Made by a program: the position numbers and the translations under genes. 36,278 nt of DNA from Candidatus Saccharimonadota bacterium. GTDB lineage: Bacteria > Patescibacteriota > Saccharimonadia > Saccharimonadales > Saccharimonadaceae. The DNA is taken from contig JAFYXW010000003.1 in the NCBI GenBank assembly GCA_017557865.1, positions 1 through 36,278 of the forward strand, given 5' to 3'. Of this stretch, positions 29,262-36,278 are shown piece by piece. The notes beneath the pieces are model-generated. The model had not been told where the DNA came from and searched no databases. It saw only the letters and a program-made list of their open reading frames with translations. Within the stretch, counting starts at the first letter, position 1, and each line of letters begins with the position of its first letter.

Positions 29262-32200
29262 ATGTCATCCCGCATAATGGTCAATGTAGCTGGCCCAGAT
29301 TCCATAATCGTACCAGATACAGGTGGTGCCCCAGGCACTATAAGCACTGTCGACAACAGTGCAATTGTTGATAGTGTTTTTCCAATCATTGGTATTTCTT
29401 TGCTAGGCTTAGTATTAATTATCTTCATCATAAAGTGCATCAAAAAATACCACAAAAACCCTAAAAAATTTGAAATAGCTTCTAAATACAAACATCTTTC
29501 CACAGCAAGATTAGCCAGTATCCTGTTTTTTGCCTTCATCACAGTTTTTTCAATTGCCAAGTTTAATGACCTGAAACACGGTGCAAATGCTGAATCCGGC
29601 ACCGACGATTCCCTTTCTCTTTCTATATCTACCGAGGATATCAACATAAATGTAAACCTCGCCGACGAGCCAGTTTATGCCGTGGGTAGAAGTATTGTTT
29701 CTGTCGATTCGGCCACCACGTCTGGATATACTTTAATGGCTTATCTAGATAACGATACACCAGATCTTACCAACGCTACCAACCCAGACTCCACTTCCAC
29801 TATTAATATGTTACCAACCACTGGTGCTCAACGACTTACCGACAACACCTGGGGTGTAGCACTAAAATCCCCGATGAACAAAGATGATCCAATCTTTCGT
29901 GGTTTGCCAAACAACCGCGATGAAGCCTTAACGGTCAAATCTACTAACATGCCTACTGTGGCCGGCGATAAAACTACTTTGTATTATGCTACTTATGTTA
30001 CCCCAGGTTTGGATGAGGGTGTTTATGCCGGTGCAACGATAACTTACATCGCTCTAGCTAACCCTTCCCCGGATGACATCACCGTAAATTATCACGGCAA
30101 TGGTTTATACTTCGATGAAGACGAAACCGTTCCTACCAACACCGTAATCTACGGCGATTCTTGCTCTATGGCTTATATCGGCGGCAACTGTACAAAAGTA
30201 TATGTAGCTGCGCCAGAAATCGTCAAAACAGATAATATCGAAGACAATGGCACTATGGCTTACTATAACACCCTTAACGAAAGCCAAACCAAAACTGCAA
30301 CTTTCCCTGGCGCAGACCAATTAAGAGTTGAGCTTACATATGGTTACGATTACAACGGCGGCATGTATATCTTTACTGGCGTGCCAAACAATTACGAAGA
30401 ATTTGAGCAATATGAAAACGACAGTACTTTCTATGGATACTTCTGGGAAGAAGATTGGGAAAACGGTGGCGAGCAAACCACCAAAGAATTCACCATAGAT
30501 AGTGATACGCTCACTTTTATGATTACTAGATGGGGTGAACCAACGGTAGACTATTATGGCTATTACGTAAAAATAACGCCAATCTATAGTAGGCTTCCTG
30601 AAAACGTCGCCGTAGAAGAAGATACTGTTTGCCATATTGCAAAGACATCCAACATCAATGACGAAGGCGAACAAATCGAATCCTACACCGCAAACGATCA
30701 CATTCTCCAATCTTTCACAATTCCGGGCGCAAGCAAAATAAAAATAGTAATTAATTATGCCTTAACCAACGAAGCATATATTACTATAGCCAAAGGCAAC
30801 TGGGGTGGTTGGGAAGATAGCGACCCACAAGGTATATATATCGATCTCTATACTGGAGATGACTGGGAGGTCTACCCCATTTCCGGCTCTAAAGAATACT
30901 TCTTTGATGGTGATACCATTACTATTGAAATGGGTGGCATAGACCCACCTATAGAAAACTACGATTACGGTTTTTATGCCAAAGTTTATCCAATTTACGA
31001 CGAGGATGTAGAAGGCTCAACCCCAATTCAAGTTTGTTCGCTCGACCAAAAAACCGGGGCATACAAAGAACCTGTAGACTTCCACGACGCTTGGTATGTG
31101 TCTACAGAAATTGGAGATTATCGCGATGGTTATTATTGGTTTAATGATTATGATGATAATAATTATTGGTTCAGCAATGACGGCCAACTAAAAGAGCTTT
31201 TTCAAACATATTATGATGACTTCAAAGGCAAAACTATCGATGTCTATGCGAGCAACTATTATACTATTCGCTATCACTATCAATACAGCAATGGGACCTC
31301 TGGGACAGAGGATCAGGAAGTTTGGTTACCATACGGTGTTACGCTTCGAGGTATTAGCTGGCAAAATTACATCTTTCTCGGCTGGAATACAGAAGAAGAT
31401 GGAAGTGGCACAACCTATGAAGGGTGGTCCTATGTAGAAAACTTAGCAGGTGGTGGCGAAATCTTTAATCTTTATGCTCAATTAATTGCTCCATACGTAA
31501 TTCAATTTGATGCTAACGGTGGCGGCGGGTATTACTGGCAATACGTGAGTGATAAGGTCTGTCAAATAGATAAAGAATGTCGCCTAAATGAAAACCAGTA
31601 TACTAGACAATACTATATTTATAATGGCTGGAATACTAAGGCAGATGGAAGTGGCACATCCTACGCCGATCGTGCCACCGTCTACAATATAGCAAATAGC
31701 GGCGAGACCATCACGCTTTATGCTCAGTGGATTGCTCCATATATAATTCAATATGATGCTAACGGTGGTACTGGCACCACGAAAGATACTATTTGCACAA
31801 TGGATGAAGATTGTTATATTAACTATAATAATTATACTAGACCAGACTATCGTTTTACCGGCTGGAATACCGAAGCAGACGGTAGCGGCACTCCTTATAC
31901 TGAACATGACATGGTCCACAACCTACTTGACAGCGGCGAGACCATCACCCTCTACGCACAGTGGGAAGAAATTATAACATTCGGCGAAGCCTTTGAAGCA
32001 GCAGGGATAGCTAAATATGGCGACACCGATTATTATTCTATGCAAAGCATCACTTCGACTGTTTGCCAAAACGTCACCGTTGAAGAAACCACACAACTGA
32101 TGGACACGCGCGACGACCAATTGTATTCAGTCGCAAAAATTGCCGACGGTAAATGTTGGATGACAAAAAATCTAAATATTGCAAACGGAACATTACTAAC

Positions 32201-32696
32201 TCCAGACAGCTCCAATGTAGCCGAAGATTATTTGTTGACATCCTCCGGTGGTACTTCTTCAGGCGCTGGTTACAAGTTCATATACAACAGCGATAGTACA
32301 CTTTGTGGCGGAAGTTTTCGTCATCCATGTTACAGCTACTATAGCTATTCGGTTATTACGGCAGAGTCAGCAACATATGTTGGTGACGAAACCGATGCTC
32401 CATATGATATTTGTCCAAAAAGCTGGAGACTTCCGACATCTTCGGAACAAACAGCACTTATAGGCATTTACCCTACTGTTGATTCCTTAACCCGAGCGCC
32501 ATTTTCTGCGGTTCTTTCTGGCGGGTATAATAACGGCACCTTAGGAAATCCCGGTACGGCCGGCGGGTTATGGGCTTCATCACATAGGGGTTCGTGGCCT
32601 TATTATCTTGGGTATGGCGGCGGCTGGAATAATGGCAGGGTGGAATTTATTATGTCACACGTTAGCTCATTTGGTGCACGATGTATAGTGAAGTGA
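29262..32696 (+). CDS. Large cell-surface protein with CUB-like, InlB B-repeat and FISUMP-type domains
   Basis: 1144 residues. N-terminus: VPDTGG (17-22), hydrophobic helix (40-57) and basic KCIKKYHK (58-65), the layout of a sortase sorting signal but at the wrong end. A second hydrophobic segment (84-99) ends in ANA|E (108-111), a plausible signal peptidase site. Exterior part: a beta domain (~115-310), two related CUB-like repeats (~314-443 and 454-581), three InlB B-repeats (~666-902; GWNTEADGSGT, ETITLYAQW), and a C-terminal FISUMP-type domain (KIADGKCWMTKNLN ... WRLPTSSEQ ... FGARCIVK). Probably an adhesin for host-cell contact. Start chosen for the GGGGAAGGTG site and a TTGCTT-N17-TATACA promoter; the frame is open further back into the tRNA. 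Confidence 0.88.
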   Translation: MSSRIMVNVAGPDSIIVPDTGGAPGTISTVDNSAIVDSVFPIIGISLLGLVLIIFIIKCIKKYHKNPKKFEIASKYKHLSTARLASILFFAFITVFSIAKFNDLKHGANAESGTDDSLSLSISTEDININVNLADEPVYAVGRSIVSVDSATTSGYTLMAYLDNDTPDLTNATNPDSTSTINMLPTTGAQRLTDNTWGVALKSPMNKDDPIFRGLPNNRDEALTVKSTNMPTVAGDKTTLYYATYVTPGLDEGVYAGATITYIALANPSPDDITVNYHGNGLYFDEDETVPTNTVIYGDSCSMAYIGGNCTKVYVAAPEIVKTDNIEDNGTMAYYNTLNESQTKTATFPGADQLRVELTYGYDYNGGMYIFTGVPNNYEEFEQYENDSTFYGYFWEEDWENGGEQTTKEFTIDSDTLTFMITRWGEPTVDYYGYYVKITPIYSRLPENVAVEEDTVCHIAKTSNINDEGEQIESYTANDHILQSFTIPGASKIKIVINYALTNEAYITIAKGNWGGWEDSDPQGIYIDLYTGDDWEVYPISGSKEYFFDGDTITIEMGGIDPPIENYDYGFYAKVYPIYDEDVEGSTPIQVCSLDQKTGAYKEPVDFHDAWYVSTEIGDYRDGYYWFNDYDDNNYWFSNDGQLKELFQTYYDDFKGKTIDVYASNYYTIRYHYQYSNGTSGTEDQEVWLPYGVTLRGISWQNYIFLGWNTEEDGSGTTYEGWSYVENLAGGGEIFNLYAQLIAPYVIQFDANGGGGYYWQYVSDKVCQIDKECRLNENQYTRQYYIYNGWNTKADGSGTSYADRATVYNIANSGETITLYAQWIAPYIIQYDANGGTGTTKDTICTMDEDCYINYNNYTRPDYRFTGWNTEADGSGTPYTEHDMVHNLLDSGETITLYAQWEEIITFGEAFEAAGIAKYGDTDYYSMQSITSTVCQNVTVEETTQLMDTRDDQLYSVAKIADGKCWMTKNLNIANGTLLTPDSSNVAEDYLLTSSGGTSSGAGYKFIYNSDSTLCGGSFRHPCYSYYSYSVITAESATYVGDETDAPYDICPKSWRLPTSSEQTALIGIYPTVDSLTRAPFSAVLSGGYNNGTLGNPGTAGGLWASSHRGSWPYYLGYGGGWNNGRVEFIMSHVSSFGARCIVK
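31260..31968 (+). repeat. Three tandem InlB B-repeats within the surface protein
   Basis: Units at about 31260-31484, 31485-31730 and 31731-31968. The second and third start with almost the same DNA (ATTGCTCCATA...ATTCAAT.TGATGC) and encode IAPY(V/I)IQ(F/Y)DANGG. Units share GWNT(E/K)(A/E)DGSGT and end in LYAQ(L/W). The similarity at DNA level allows recombination that changes the repeat number. Confidence 0.85.
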
Positions 32697-32714
32697 TATA
32701 ATATTGGTACACGC

Positions 32715-32791
32715 GCACCCGTAGCTCAGTTGGATAGAGCGTCAGTTTCCGGAACTGAAGGTCACACGTTCAAATCGTGCCGGGTGTACCA
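32715..32791 (+). tRNA. tRNA-Arg (CCG)
   Basis: 77 nt with encoded CCA. Stem TCAGT/ACTGA closes loop TTCCGGA: anticodon CCG for CGG. Its acceptor and D arm nearly match tRNA-Arg(UCG) at 29080. The surface-protein stop (TGA) directly precedes the tRNA's TATAAT box. Confidence 0.94.
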
Positions 32792-32823
32792 AATTTAAAA
32801 TCTATGTTATAATATAAAAACGT

Positions 32824-32900
32824 GGTACCGTAGCTCAGTTGGTTAGAGCGTGGGACTCATAAGCCCAAGGTCACTGGTTCAATTCCAGTCGGTACTACCA
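32824..32900 (+). tRNA. tRNA-Met (CAU), elongator type
   Basis: 77 nt with encoded CCA. Loop CTCATAA gives CAU. The acceptor is fully paired (G1-U72 wobble), so it is not the initiator. The presence of a separate tRNA-Ile(UAU) makes a TilS-modified Ile identity unlikely. The last pair of the anticodon stem is an A-G mismatch. Confidence 0.88.
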
Positions 32901-32958
32901 TTTTTGTTTCACAAAAACGGTAGTACGCGGAACTTCGTAAACGGTACTACCATTTTTT
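32890..32958 (+). terminator. tRNA-Met 3' end with duplicated arms and terminator
   Basis: CGGTACTACCATTTTT occurs at 32890-32905 (the tRNA 3' end) and again at 32942-32957, with the inverse (AAAAACGGTAGTAC) between. The inverse copy can pair with either one. Pairing with the downstream copy is followed by T7 and forms a standard terminator; pairing with the upstream copy would trap the tRNA acceptor strand. Confidence 0.7.
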
Positions 32959-32975
32959 TGTGCTATAATAAACCC

Positions 32976-33368
32976 ATGAACACGAAAAAGGGCTTTACTA
33001 TCATAGAAATCATTATCGTTGGCATTTTTGCATCACTACTTGTTATTCTTTTCTTCATCCAAAAAGCCAACCTAGACGCCTTTGAGCGCGACGAAGATCG
33101 CAAAACTGCTATCAACGCCATCTACTATGCACTCGAGGAAAGTTTCTATAAAGAGCACAAATATTACCCAGAAACTATTTCCGAAGAAAATATCACCGTT
33201 ATCGACCCAGCTCTTTGGACAGATCCATTTGGTTTTAACCTTGGCAACCCAGACAGTTCTTACTCTTATACTCCAGCCAATTGTAACAACGGCCACTGCA
33301 AAGAATATACATTAAAAGCCATTCTCGAAAAAGAAGACGCTTACATCAAAAACAATCGCAATAACTAA
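32976..33368 (+). CDS. Type IV prepilin-like protein, 130 aa
   Basis: MNTKKG|FTIIEIIIVGIFASLLVILFFIQKANL: prepilin peptidase site after Gly6, mature Phe1 and Glu5, and a hydrophobic helix to about residue 30. A short globular part follows, with the Cys pair NCNNGHC near the end and features of PilA/GspG-like pilins (YYALEESFYKEHKYYPETI, then DPFG and Y.Y). The size fits a major pilin. TGCTATAAT (TATAAT 32964-32969) lies exactly 6 nt before ATG; the longer open frame reaches into tRNA-Met and is rejected. It stands alone, away from the main pilin cluster. Confidence 0.87.
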   Translation: MNTKKGFTIIEIIIVGIFASLLVILFFIQKANLDAFERDEDRKTAINAIYYALEESFYKEHKYYPETISEENITVIDPALWTDPFGFNLGNPDSSYSYTPANCNNGHCKEYTLKAILEKEDAYIKNNRNN

Positions 33369-33371
33369 AAA

Positions 33372-33959
33372 TTAATAAATAATTATCTCGTCGCTCTTTT
33401 TGTTCTTTTTGGCTTCCGAGATAAGTTTGGAAACTTCCTTTAGTTCCACTGGAGAAATATCTGAATACGTAAACGTATAAGTAGTTTCGTTACCTACTGT
33501 AGATAAACGAAATGTACCATAGTGGAAGAGTTTTTGCATAATACCATTTTGGCTAAAGCTGGCATCCTCAATCGAAGATAGATCGATAATATTCATTGAA
33601 GTAGCCACTGGAGAGCTCATCATCATCTGAATAACGTGTTTATTGGTAATAAAAAGTTTGTTGCCACGATAAATCATCACGGCTACACCGGCAGCAATAA
33701 TTGCAGCAATAATAAGAGCGGACAAAATAATATAGAGGAAATTTCTGCCCATGTCATCCAAAGTAGATTGGCCAAGTAACGCAAACAAGAAAATTACCAA
33801 AGCCACAGCAAGACCAACTGCGATTGCGCCAATCGTAATAAGTAGGCTAATTTTTGCTCTAGACAATGCAAATTCTACATATTCATCATCTTCAAGCTTC
33901 AGAAACGGGAAGTCTTTCTTACTTCTACCGTGTCTGATTTGCGCTAATCCTTCGTCCAT
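33372..33959 (-). CDS. Membrane protein with bacterial PH domain
   Basis: 195 residues. Two membrane helices (about 37-62 and 72-97), then a bPH2-like domain at ~100-180 (GNKLFITNKHVIQ..., IDLSSIEDASFSQNGIMQKLFHYGTFRLSTVGNETTYTFTYSDI), as in YdbT/YdbS-type proteins. Role unknown; relatives sit in the membrane and may take part in envelope stress or lipid-linked functions. It has AAGGAG 7 nt before ATG and lies 20 nt after ruvB, so it is the second gene of that operon. Confidence 0.83.
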   Translation of the reverse strand: MDEGLAQIRHGRSKKDFPFLKLEDDEYVEFALSRAKISLLITIGAIAVGLAVALVIFLFALLGQSTLDDMGRNFLYIILSALIIAAIIAAGVAVMIYRGNKLFITNKHVIQMMMSSPVATSMNIIDLSSIEDASFSQNGIMQKLFHYGTFRLSTVGNETTYTFTYSDISPVELKEVSKLISEAKKNKKSDEIIIY

Positions 33960-33979
33960 ACGGGATCTCCTTTTTATTA

Positions 33980-34999
33980 TTATACCTTATTTTTGCCATT
34001 TTGTAAATGCCTTTTGCCCTTTTCAGTCACTACCCTACCCCTAGGAGTACGCGCAAGCAACCCAAGTTGCAAAAGATATGGTTCGTAATAATCTTCAATC
34101 GTTGTGGCTTCATCGCCGGTAAGTGCAGCAATTGTGTTTAGGCCTACTGGGCGGTCACCGTAATTTTCGTACATCAACCGAAGCATATTCCTGTCTGCCG
34201 GATCTAGACCCAAATAGTCTATTTCCATCAATTCCAGAGATTTCTCTGCCGTCTCGCGGTCTACAATGCCGTCGCCATTTACATCCGCATAATCACGTAC
34301 CCGCTTAAAAATCCGGTTCGCAATACGTGGAGTTAGGCGCGAACGCGTCGCTAGAAGCTCAGTCGCTTCTGGCTGGATTTTGGTCCCCAAAATTCCCGCT
34401 GTTCGATTAATAATCTGCTCAATTTCTGGCTCTTTGTAGTACTCCAGACGGTGGATAATCCCAAAACGATCGCGAAGTGGTCCTGCAAGAGAACCAGTTC
34501 TAGTAGTAGCTCCAATCACTGTAAAGCGTGGCAAATCTAGCCGCACGCTTCTGGCTGCTGGACCTTTGCCTATTACAATATCTAGCTTGTAATCTTCCAT
34601 CGCCGAATACAAAACTTCTTCTACTGCCCGGCGCAGACGATGAATCTCATCAATAAATAGCACGTCGCCATCTTTTAAGTTGGTCAAAATCGATGCAAGG
34701 TCCCCCGCCCTTTCGATGGCTGGACCGGAAGTCACGCGGAGCGAGGCGCCAAGTTCGTGCGCAATTACGCCCGCCATGGTGGTTTTGCCTAGTCCTGGTG
34801 GACCGTATAATAATATGTGGTCTAATGTTTGGCCGTCGTTACGCTTTTTGACCGCGTCGATTGCGAGTTTTAAATTGTTTTTTAGATGCTCCTGCCCAAT
34901 ATATTCAGAAAAGGAAGTTGGGCGAAGCGAAATTTCTAGTTTCTCTTCTTCGGAACTCTCGGACGCCAAGGTCGGTTCAACTAATCTTTCTATAGCCAT
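33980..34999 (-). CDS. ruvB: Holliday junction branch migration helicase RuvB
   Basis: AAA+ motor of the RuvABC resolvasome. 339 residues, full length. Features: LRPTSFSEYIGQEHLKNNL, Walker A GPPGLGKTT (~66-74), Walker B LFIDEIHRL, sensor 1 IGATTRTGSLAGPLRDRFG, Arg finger region, and the winged-helix end domain (TIAALTGDEATTIEDYYEPYLLQLGLLARTPRGRVVT). Useful for recombination after DNA uptake. Extended -10 TGCTATAAT (35006-35011) lies 6 nt before ATG and directly follows the T run of the neighbouring terminator. Confidence 0.97.
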   Translation of the reverse strand: MAIERLVEPTLASESSEEEKLEISLRPTSFSEYIGQEHLKNNLKLAIDAVKKRNDGQTLDHILLYGPPGLGKTTMAGVIAHELGASLRVTSGPAIERAGDLASILTNLKDGDVLFIDEIHRLRRAVEEVLYSAMEDYKLDIVIGKGPAARSVRLDLPRFTVIGATTRTGSLAGPLRDRFGIIHRLEYYKEPEIEQIINRTAGILGTKIQPEATELLATRSRLTPRIANRIFKRVRDYADVNGDGIVDRETAEKSLELMEIDYLGLDPADRNMLRLMYENYGDRPVGLNTIAALTGDEATTIEDYYEPYLLQLGLLARTPRGRVVTEKGKRHLQNGKNKV

Positions 35000-35012
35000 A
35001 TACTTATTATAG

Positions 35013-35050
35013 CAAAAAAATCCCCCAGCGGCATATTAAGACCGCTGGGG
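35013..35050 (-). terminator. Terminator of the 181-aa gene
   Basis: CCCCAGCGG / CCGCTGGGG (9 bp). On the minus strand it is followed by T7, which leads straight into the ruvB -10 box. Confidence 0.9.
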
Positions 35051-35078
35051 TAAAGAAAAAAGAAGAAGAAAGAAGGTA

Positions 35079-35624
35079 TTATTTTGTTTCAGTCACGATG
35101 GCGATGGGTTCGCCACTAGGTGACATGCTTGTCTTGATTGTGCGTACGTTTTTGCCGTACGCGTATTCTTCAATTTTGGTGGAGAGAATCTTTCTCTCCT
35201 TGTAGGTTTCGGAATATGAAGATTCAATTCTAATGTACTTTCTGGTTTCCGCATCAATATAGATTGTGAAACAGGGAGATTTTTCCATATTCAGCAAAAC
35301 TTTTTCACCGAAAAATCCGTCTTCGTCAAAGTAAAAATATACGTCTCCGGACGCATGAATATAAACACCCCAAAACTTAAATTTGTCATTGGTGCCTTCA
35401 AGGATTCCGTAAATCTCGCTATGATTCTCTGCCATATACTTGGTCACATGATCGTCTTTATTGGACAGATCAAAGAACTCCGACATATCTTTTGTCGAAA
35501 CGTTCAGAGGAGCTGAACCGTCTTTCGCAAGGCGAAAATCACGAAGCACAAAGGTGTCATCATGGTCTTTAACGTAAAACCAAAAAACGTCATTAATAAG
35601 TGTTGCATACTCAAAATGTTTCAT
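35079..35624 (-). CDS. Hypothetical soluble protein, 181 aa
   Basis: No family recognised. Rich in aromatic residues, Asp and Lys, no signal peptide or membrane helix. The alternating pattern (FWGVYIHASGDVYFYFDEDGFFGEK) suggests a mainly beta-sheet fold. Start set at MKHFEY because GGAGGT lies 7 nt before it; the upstream in-frame ATG is part of that ribosome site. The promoter TTGATT-N16-TATAAT (35682-35709) leaves a ~50-nt purine-rich leader. Belongs to the leadered class of orphan genes. Divergent from dnaK. Confidence 0.75.
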   Translation of the reverse strand: MKHFEYATLINDVFWFYVKDHDDTFVLRDFRLAKDGSAPLNVSTKDMSEFFDLSNKDDHVTKYMAENHSEIYGILEGTNDKFKFWGVYIHASGDVYFYFDEDGFFGEKVLLNMEKSPCFTIYIDAETRKYIRIESSYSETYKERKILSTKIEEYAYGKNVRTIKTSMSPSGEPIAIVTETK

Positions 35625-35681
35625 ACTGGGTACCTCCATTCGAATTCTTAAGCTTCACACCCTTCTTCTCTCTTGAAATAT

Positions 35682-35709
35682 ATTATATCACAAAACCATA
35701 AAAAATCAA
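35682..35709 (-). promoter_or_regulatory. Promoter of the 181-aa gene
   Basis: Minus-strand TTGATT (35704-35709), 16-nt spacer, TATAAT (35682-35687) preceded by TGA. Its -35 is 13 nt from the first dnaK CIRCE. Confidence 0.6.
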
Positions 35710-35722
35710 TAAAAAAAGTGCT

Positions 35723-35749
35723 TTAGCACTATTGACAAACGAGTGCTAA
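35723..35749. promoter_or_regulatory. CIRCE operator 1 of dnaK
   Basis: TTAGCACTA-N9-GAGTGCTAA; the 9-nt spacer contains the dnaK -35 hexamer TTGACA. Same first-arm variant (A instead of C at the ninth base) as the hrcA operator. Confidence 0.93.
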
Positions 35750-35760
35750 AGGCCTACAAT
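35732..35760 (+). promoter_or_regulatory. dnaK promoter
   Basis: TTGACA (35732-35737), 17-nt spacer, TACAAT (35755-35760): a near-perfect housekeeping-sigma promoter. Start expected near 35767, between the two CIRCE copies. Confidence 0.9.
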
Positions 35761-35769
35761 TAGATTAAA

Positions 35770-35796
35770 TTAGCACTCACATACACAGAGTGCTAG
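35770..35796. promoter_or_regulatory. CIRCE operator 2 of dnaK
   Basis: TTAGCACTC-N9-GAGTGCTAG, one mismatch from consensus (last base). It covers the first transcribed bases and would also form a 5'-terminal hairpin in the mRNA. Confidence 0.9.
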
Positions 35797-35823
35797 AAAA
35801 ATTAACGAAAAAGGAGTTAAAAA

Positions 35824-36278
35824 ATGTCAAAAATCATTGGTATTGATCTCGGTACAACAAACTCTGCGTTTGCTTATATGGTGGCTGGTAAGCCAGAAGT
35901 AATCACCAACGCCGAAGGTGACCGCACTACCCCATCAGTAGTAGCCGTTACCAAAAAAGGCGAGCGCCTTGTTGGTAAAGTCGCTCAACGTCAACGCGTT
36001 ACTAACCCAAAGAATACTATCTATGGTATTAAGCGTTTGATCGGCCGTAAATTTGAAGACAAAGAAGTTAAACACGATCTTGAAATTAGCCCATACAAAA
36101 TTGTGAAAAAAGGTAGCGGCGTAGCCGTAGAGATGGATGGTAAAGAATACACACCAGAAGAAATCTCTGCTATGGTGCTCTCAAAAATCAAAGCCGATGC
36201 CGAGGCATTCCTTGGCGAAAAGGTCACTGAGGCCATCATTACCGTACCAGCCTACTTTGATGATTCTCAACGTCAAGC
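35824..36278 (+). CDS. dnaK: Chaperone DnaK (Hsp70), 5' part, runs off the window
   Basis: ATP-driven chaperone, partner of GrpE (4.2 kb here) and DnaJ. The 151 visible codons show [17 protein letters not shown] (phosphate 1 motif), [30 protein letters not shown] and [15 protein letters not shown], all standard for the ATPase domain. The start has AAGGAG with a 7-nt spacing. Two CIRCE sites place it under HrcA. The remainder, including the substrate-binding domain, lies beyond the window. Confidence 0.97.
   Translation, partial: MSKIIGIDLGTTNSAFAYMVAGKPEVITNAEGDRTTPSVVAVTKKGERLVGKVAQRQRVTNPKNTIYGIKRLIGRKFEDKEVKHDLEISPYKIVKKGSGVAVEMDGKEYTPEEISAMVLSKIKADAEAFLGEKVTEAIITVPAYFDDSQRQ

Noticed and set aside
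31260-31968. Possible CRISPR array from regularly spaced repeats
   Set aside because: The repeats are ~240 bp protein-coding InlB units in one open frame, not short repeats with unique spacers.
32850-32975. Longer start for the 130-aa prepilin
   Set aside because: It lies inside tRNA-Met. The prepilin signal and the TATAAT box 6 nt upstream both fix the ATG at 32976.
1-36278. UGA recoding (as in Gracilibacteria/Absconditabacteria)
   Set aside because: No gene needs in-frame UGA to stay open, conserved Trp residues are encoded by TGG, and the surface-protein gene ends with TGA.
1-36278. Insertion sequences, prophage, restriction or toxin-antitoxin systems
   Set aside because: No transposase, integrase, phage structural, nuclease or toxin-like gene was recognised on either strand.

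Overview
The window looks like a chromosomal segment from a small-genome Patescibacteria/CPR bacterium, most probably a Saccharibacterium (TM7). This rests on gene content: carbamate kinase, a reduced glycolytic set, type IV pilin genes with a PilB ATPase, a ComEC channel lacking its nuclease-like domain, lamin-tail and InlB/FISUMP surface proteins, very tight packing and many small orphan genes. The standard genetic code fits, with TAA as the usual stop. The lineage call is an inference; no marker phylogeny was possible.

Layout. Positions 1-2.9 kb: glycolysis (tpiA 5' end, a phosphomannomutase-like HAD protein, a PfkB-like/class I aldolase fusion). 2.9-5.8 kb: small orphan genes around rplY and the hrcA-grpE heat-shock pair, with a CIRCE operator. 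5.8-10 kb: an adenylate-kinase-like enzyme, a lamin-tail surface protein and a three-gene operon ending in an unusual flavoprotein. 10-13.6 kb: tRNA-fMet, three pilin-like genes and an FtsB/DivIC-like gene. 13.7-21 kb: tRNA-Ile(UAU), aspS, a CBS protein, a DsbA-like thioredoxin, an ABC exporter, tRNA-Arg(UCU) and a methyltransferase. 21-25.1 kb: arcC, pgi, a candidate structured ncRNA, tRNA-Leu and pilB. 25.1-29 kb: small proteins, tRNA-Ser, yebC and comEC. 29-33.4 kb: a 1144-residue surface protein between two tRNA-Arg genes, then tRNA-Met and another prepilin. 33.4-36.3 kb: a PH-domain membrane protein, ruvB, an orphan gene and dnaK with two CIRCE operators.

How the parts work together. tpiA, aldolase and pgi are central glycolytic steps, and arcC would make ATP at the end of arginine catabolism. 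Pilins, PilB and ComEC form the core of a pilus/DNA-uptake apparatus. HrcA probably represses both its own operon and dnaK, because in both promoters the -35 box lies inside the CIRCE spacer.

The clearest genome-scale signal is promoter structure. About twenty genes start 6-8 nt after a TATAAT-type box, usually an extended -10 (TGnTATAAT), which predicts leaderless mRNAs. A second class, mostly small orphan genes plus the big surface protein, has -35/-10 promoters with 16-17 nt spacers, real 5' UTRs and G-rich Shine-Dalgarno sites. No CRISPR array, insertion sequence, prophage or replication origin was seen.
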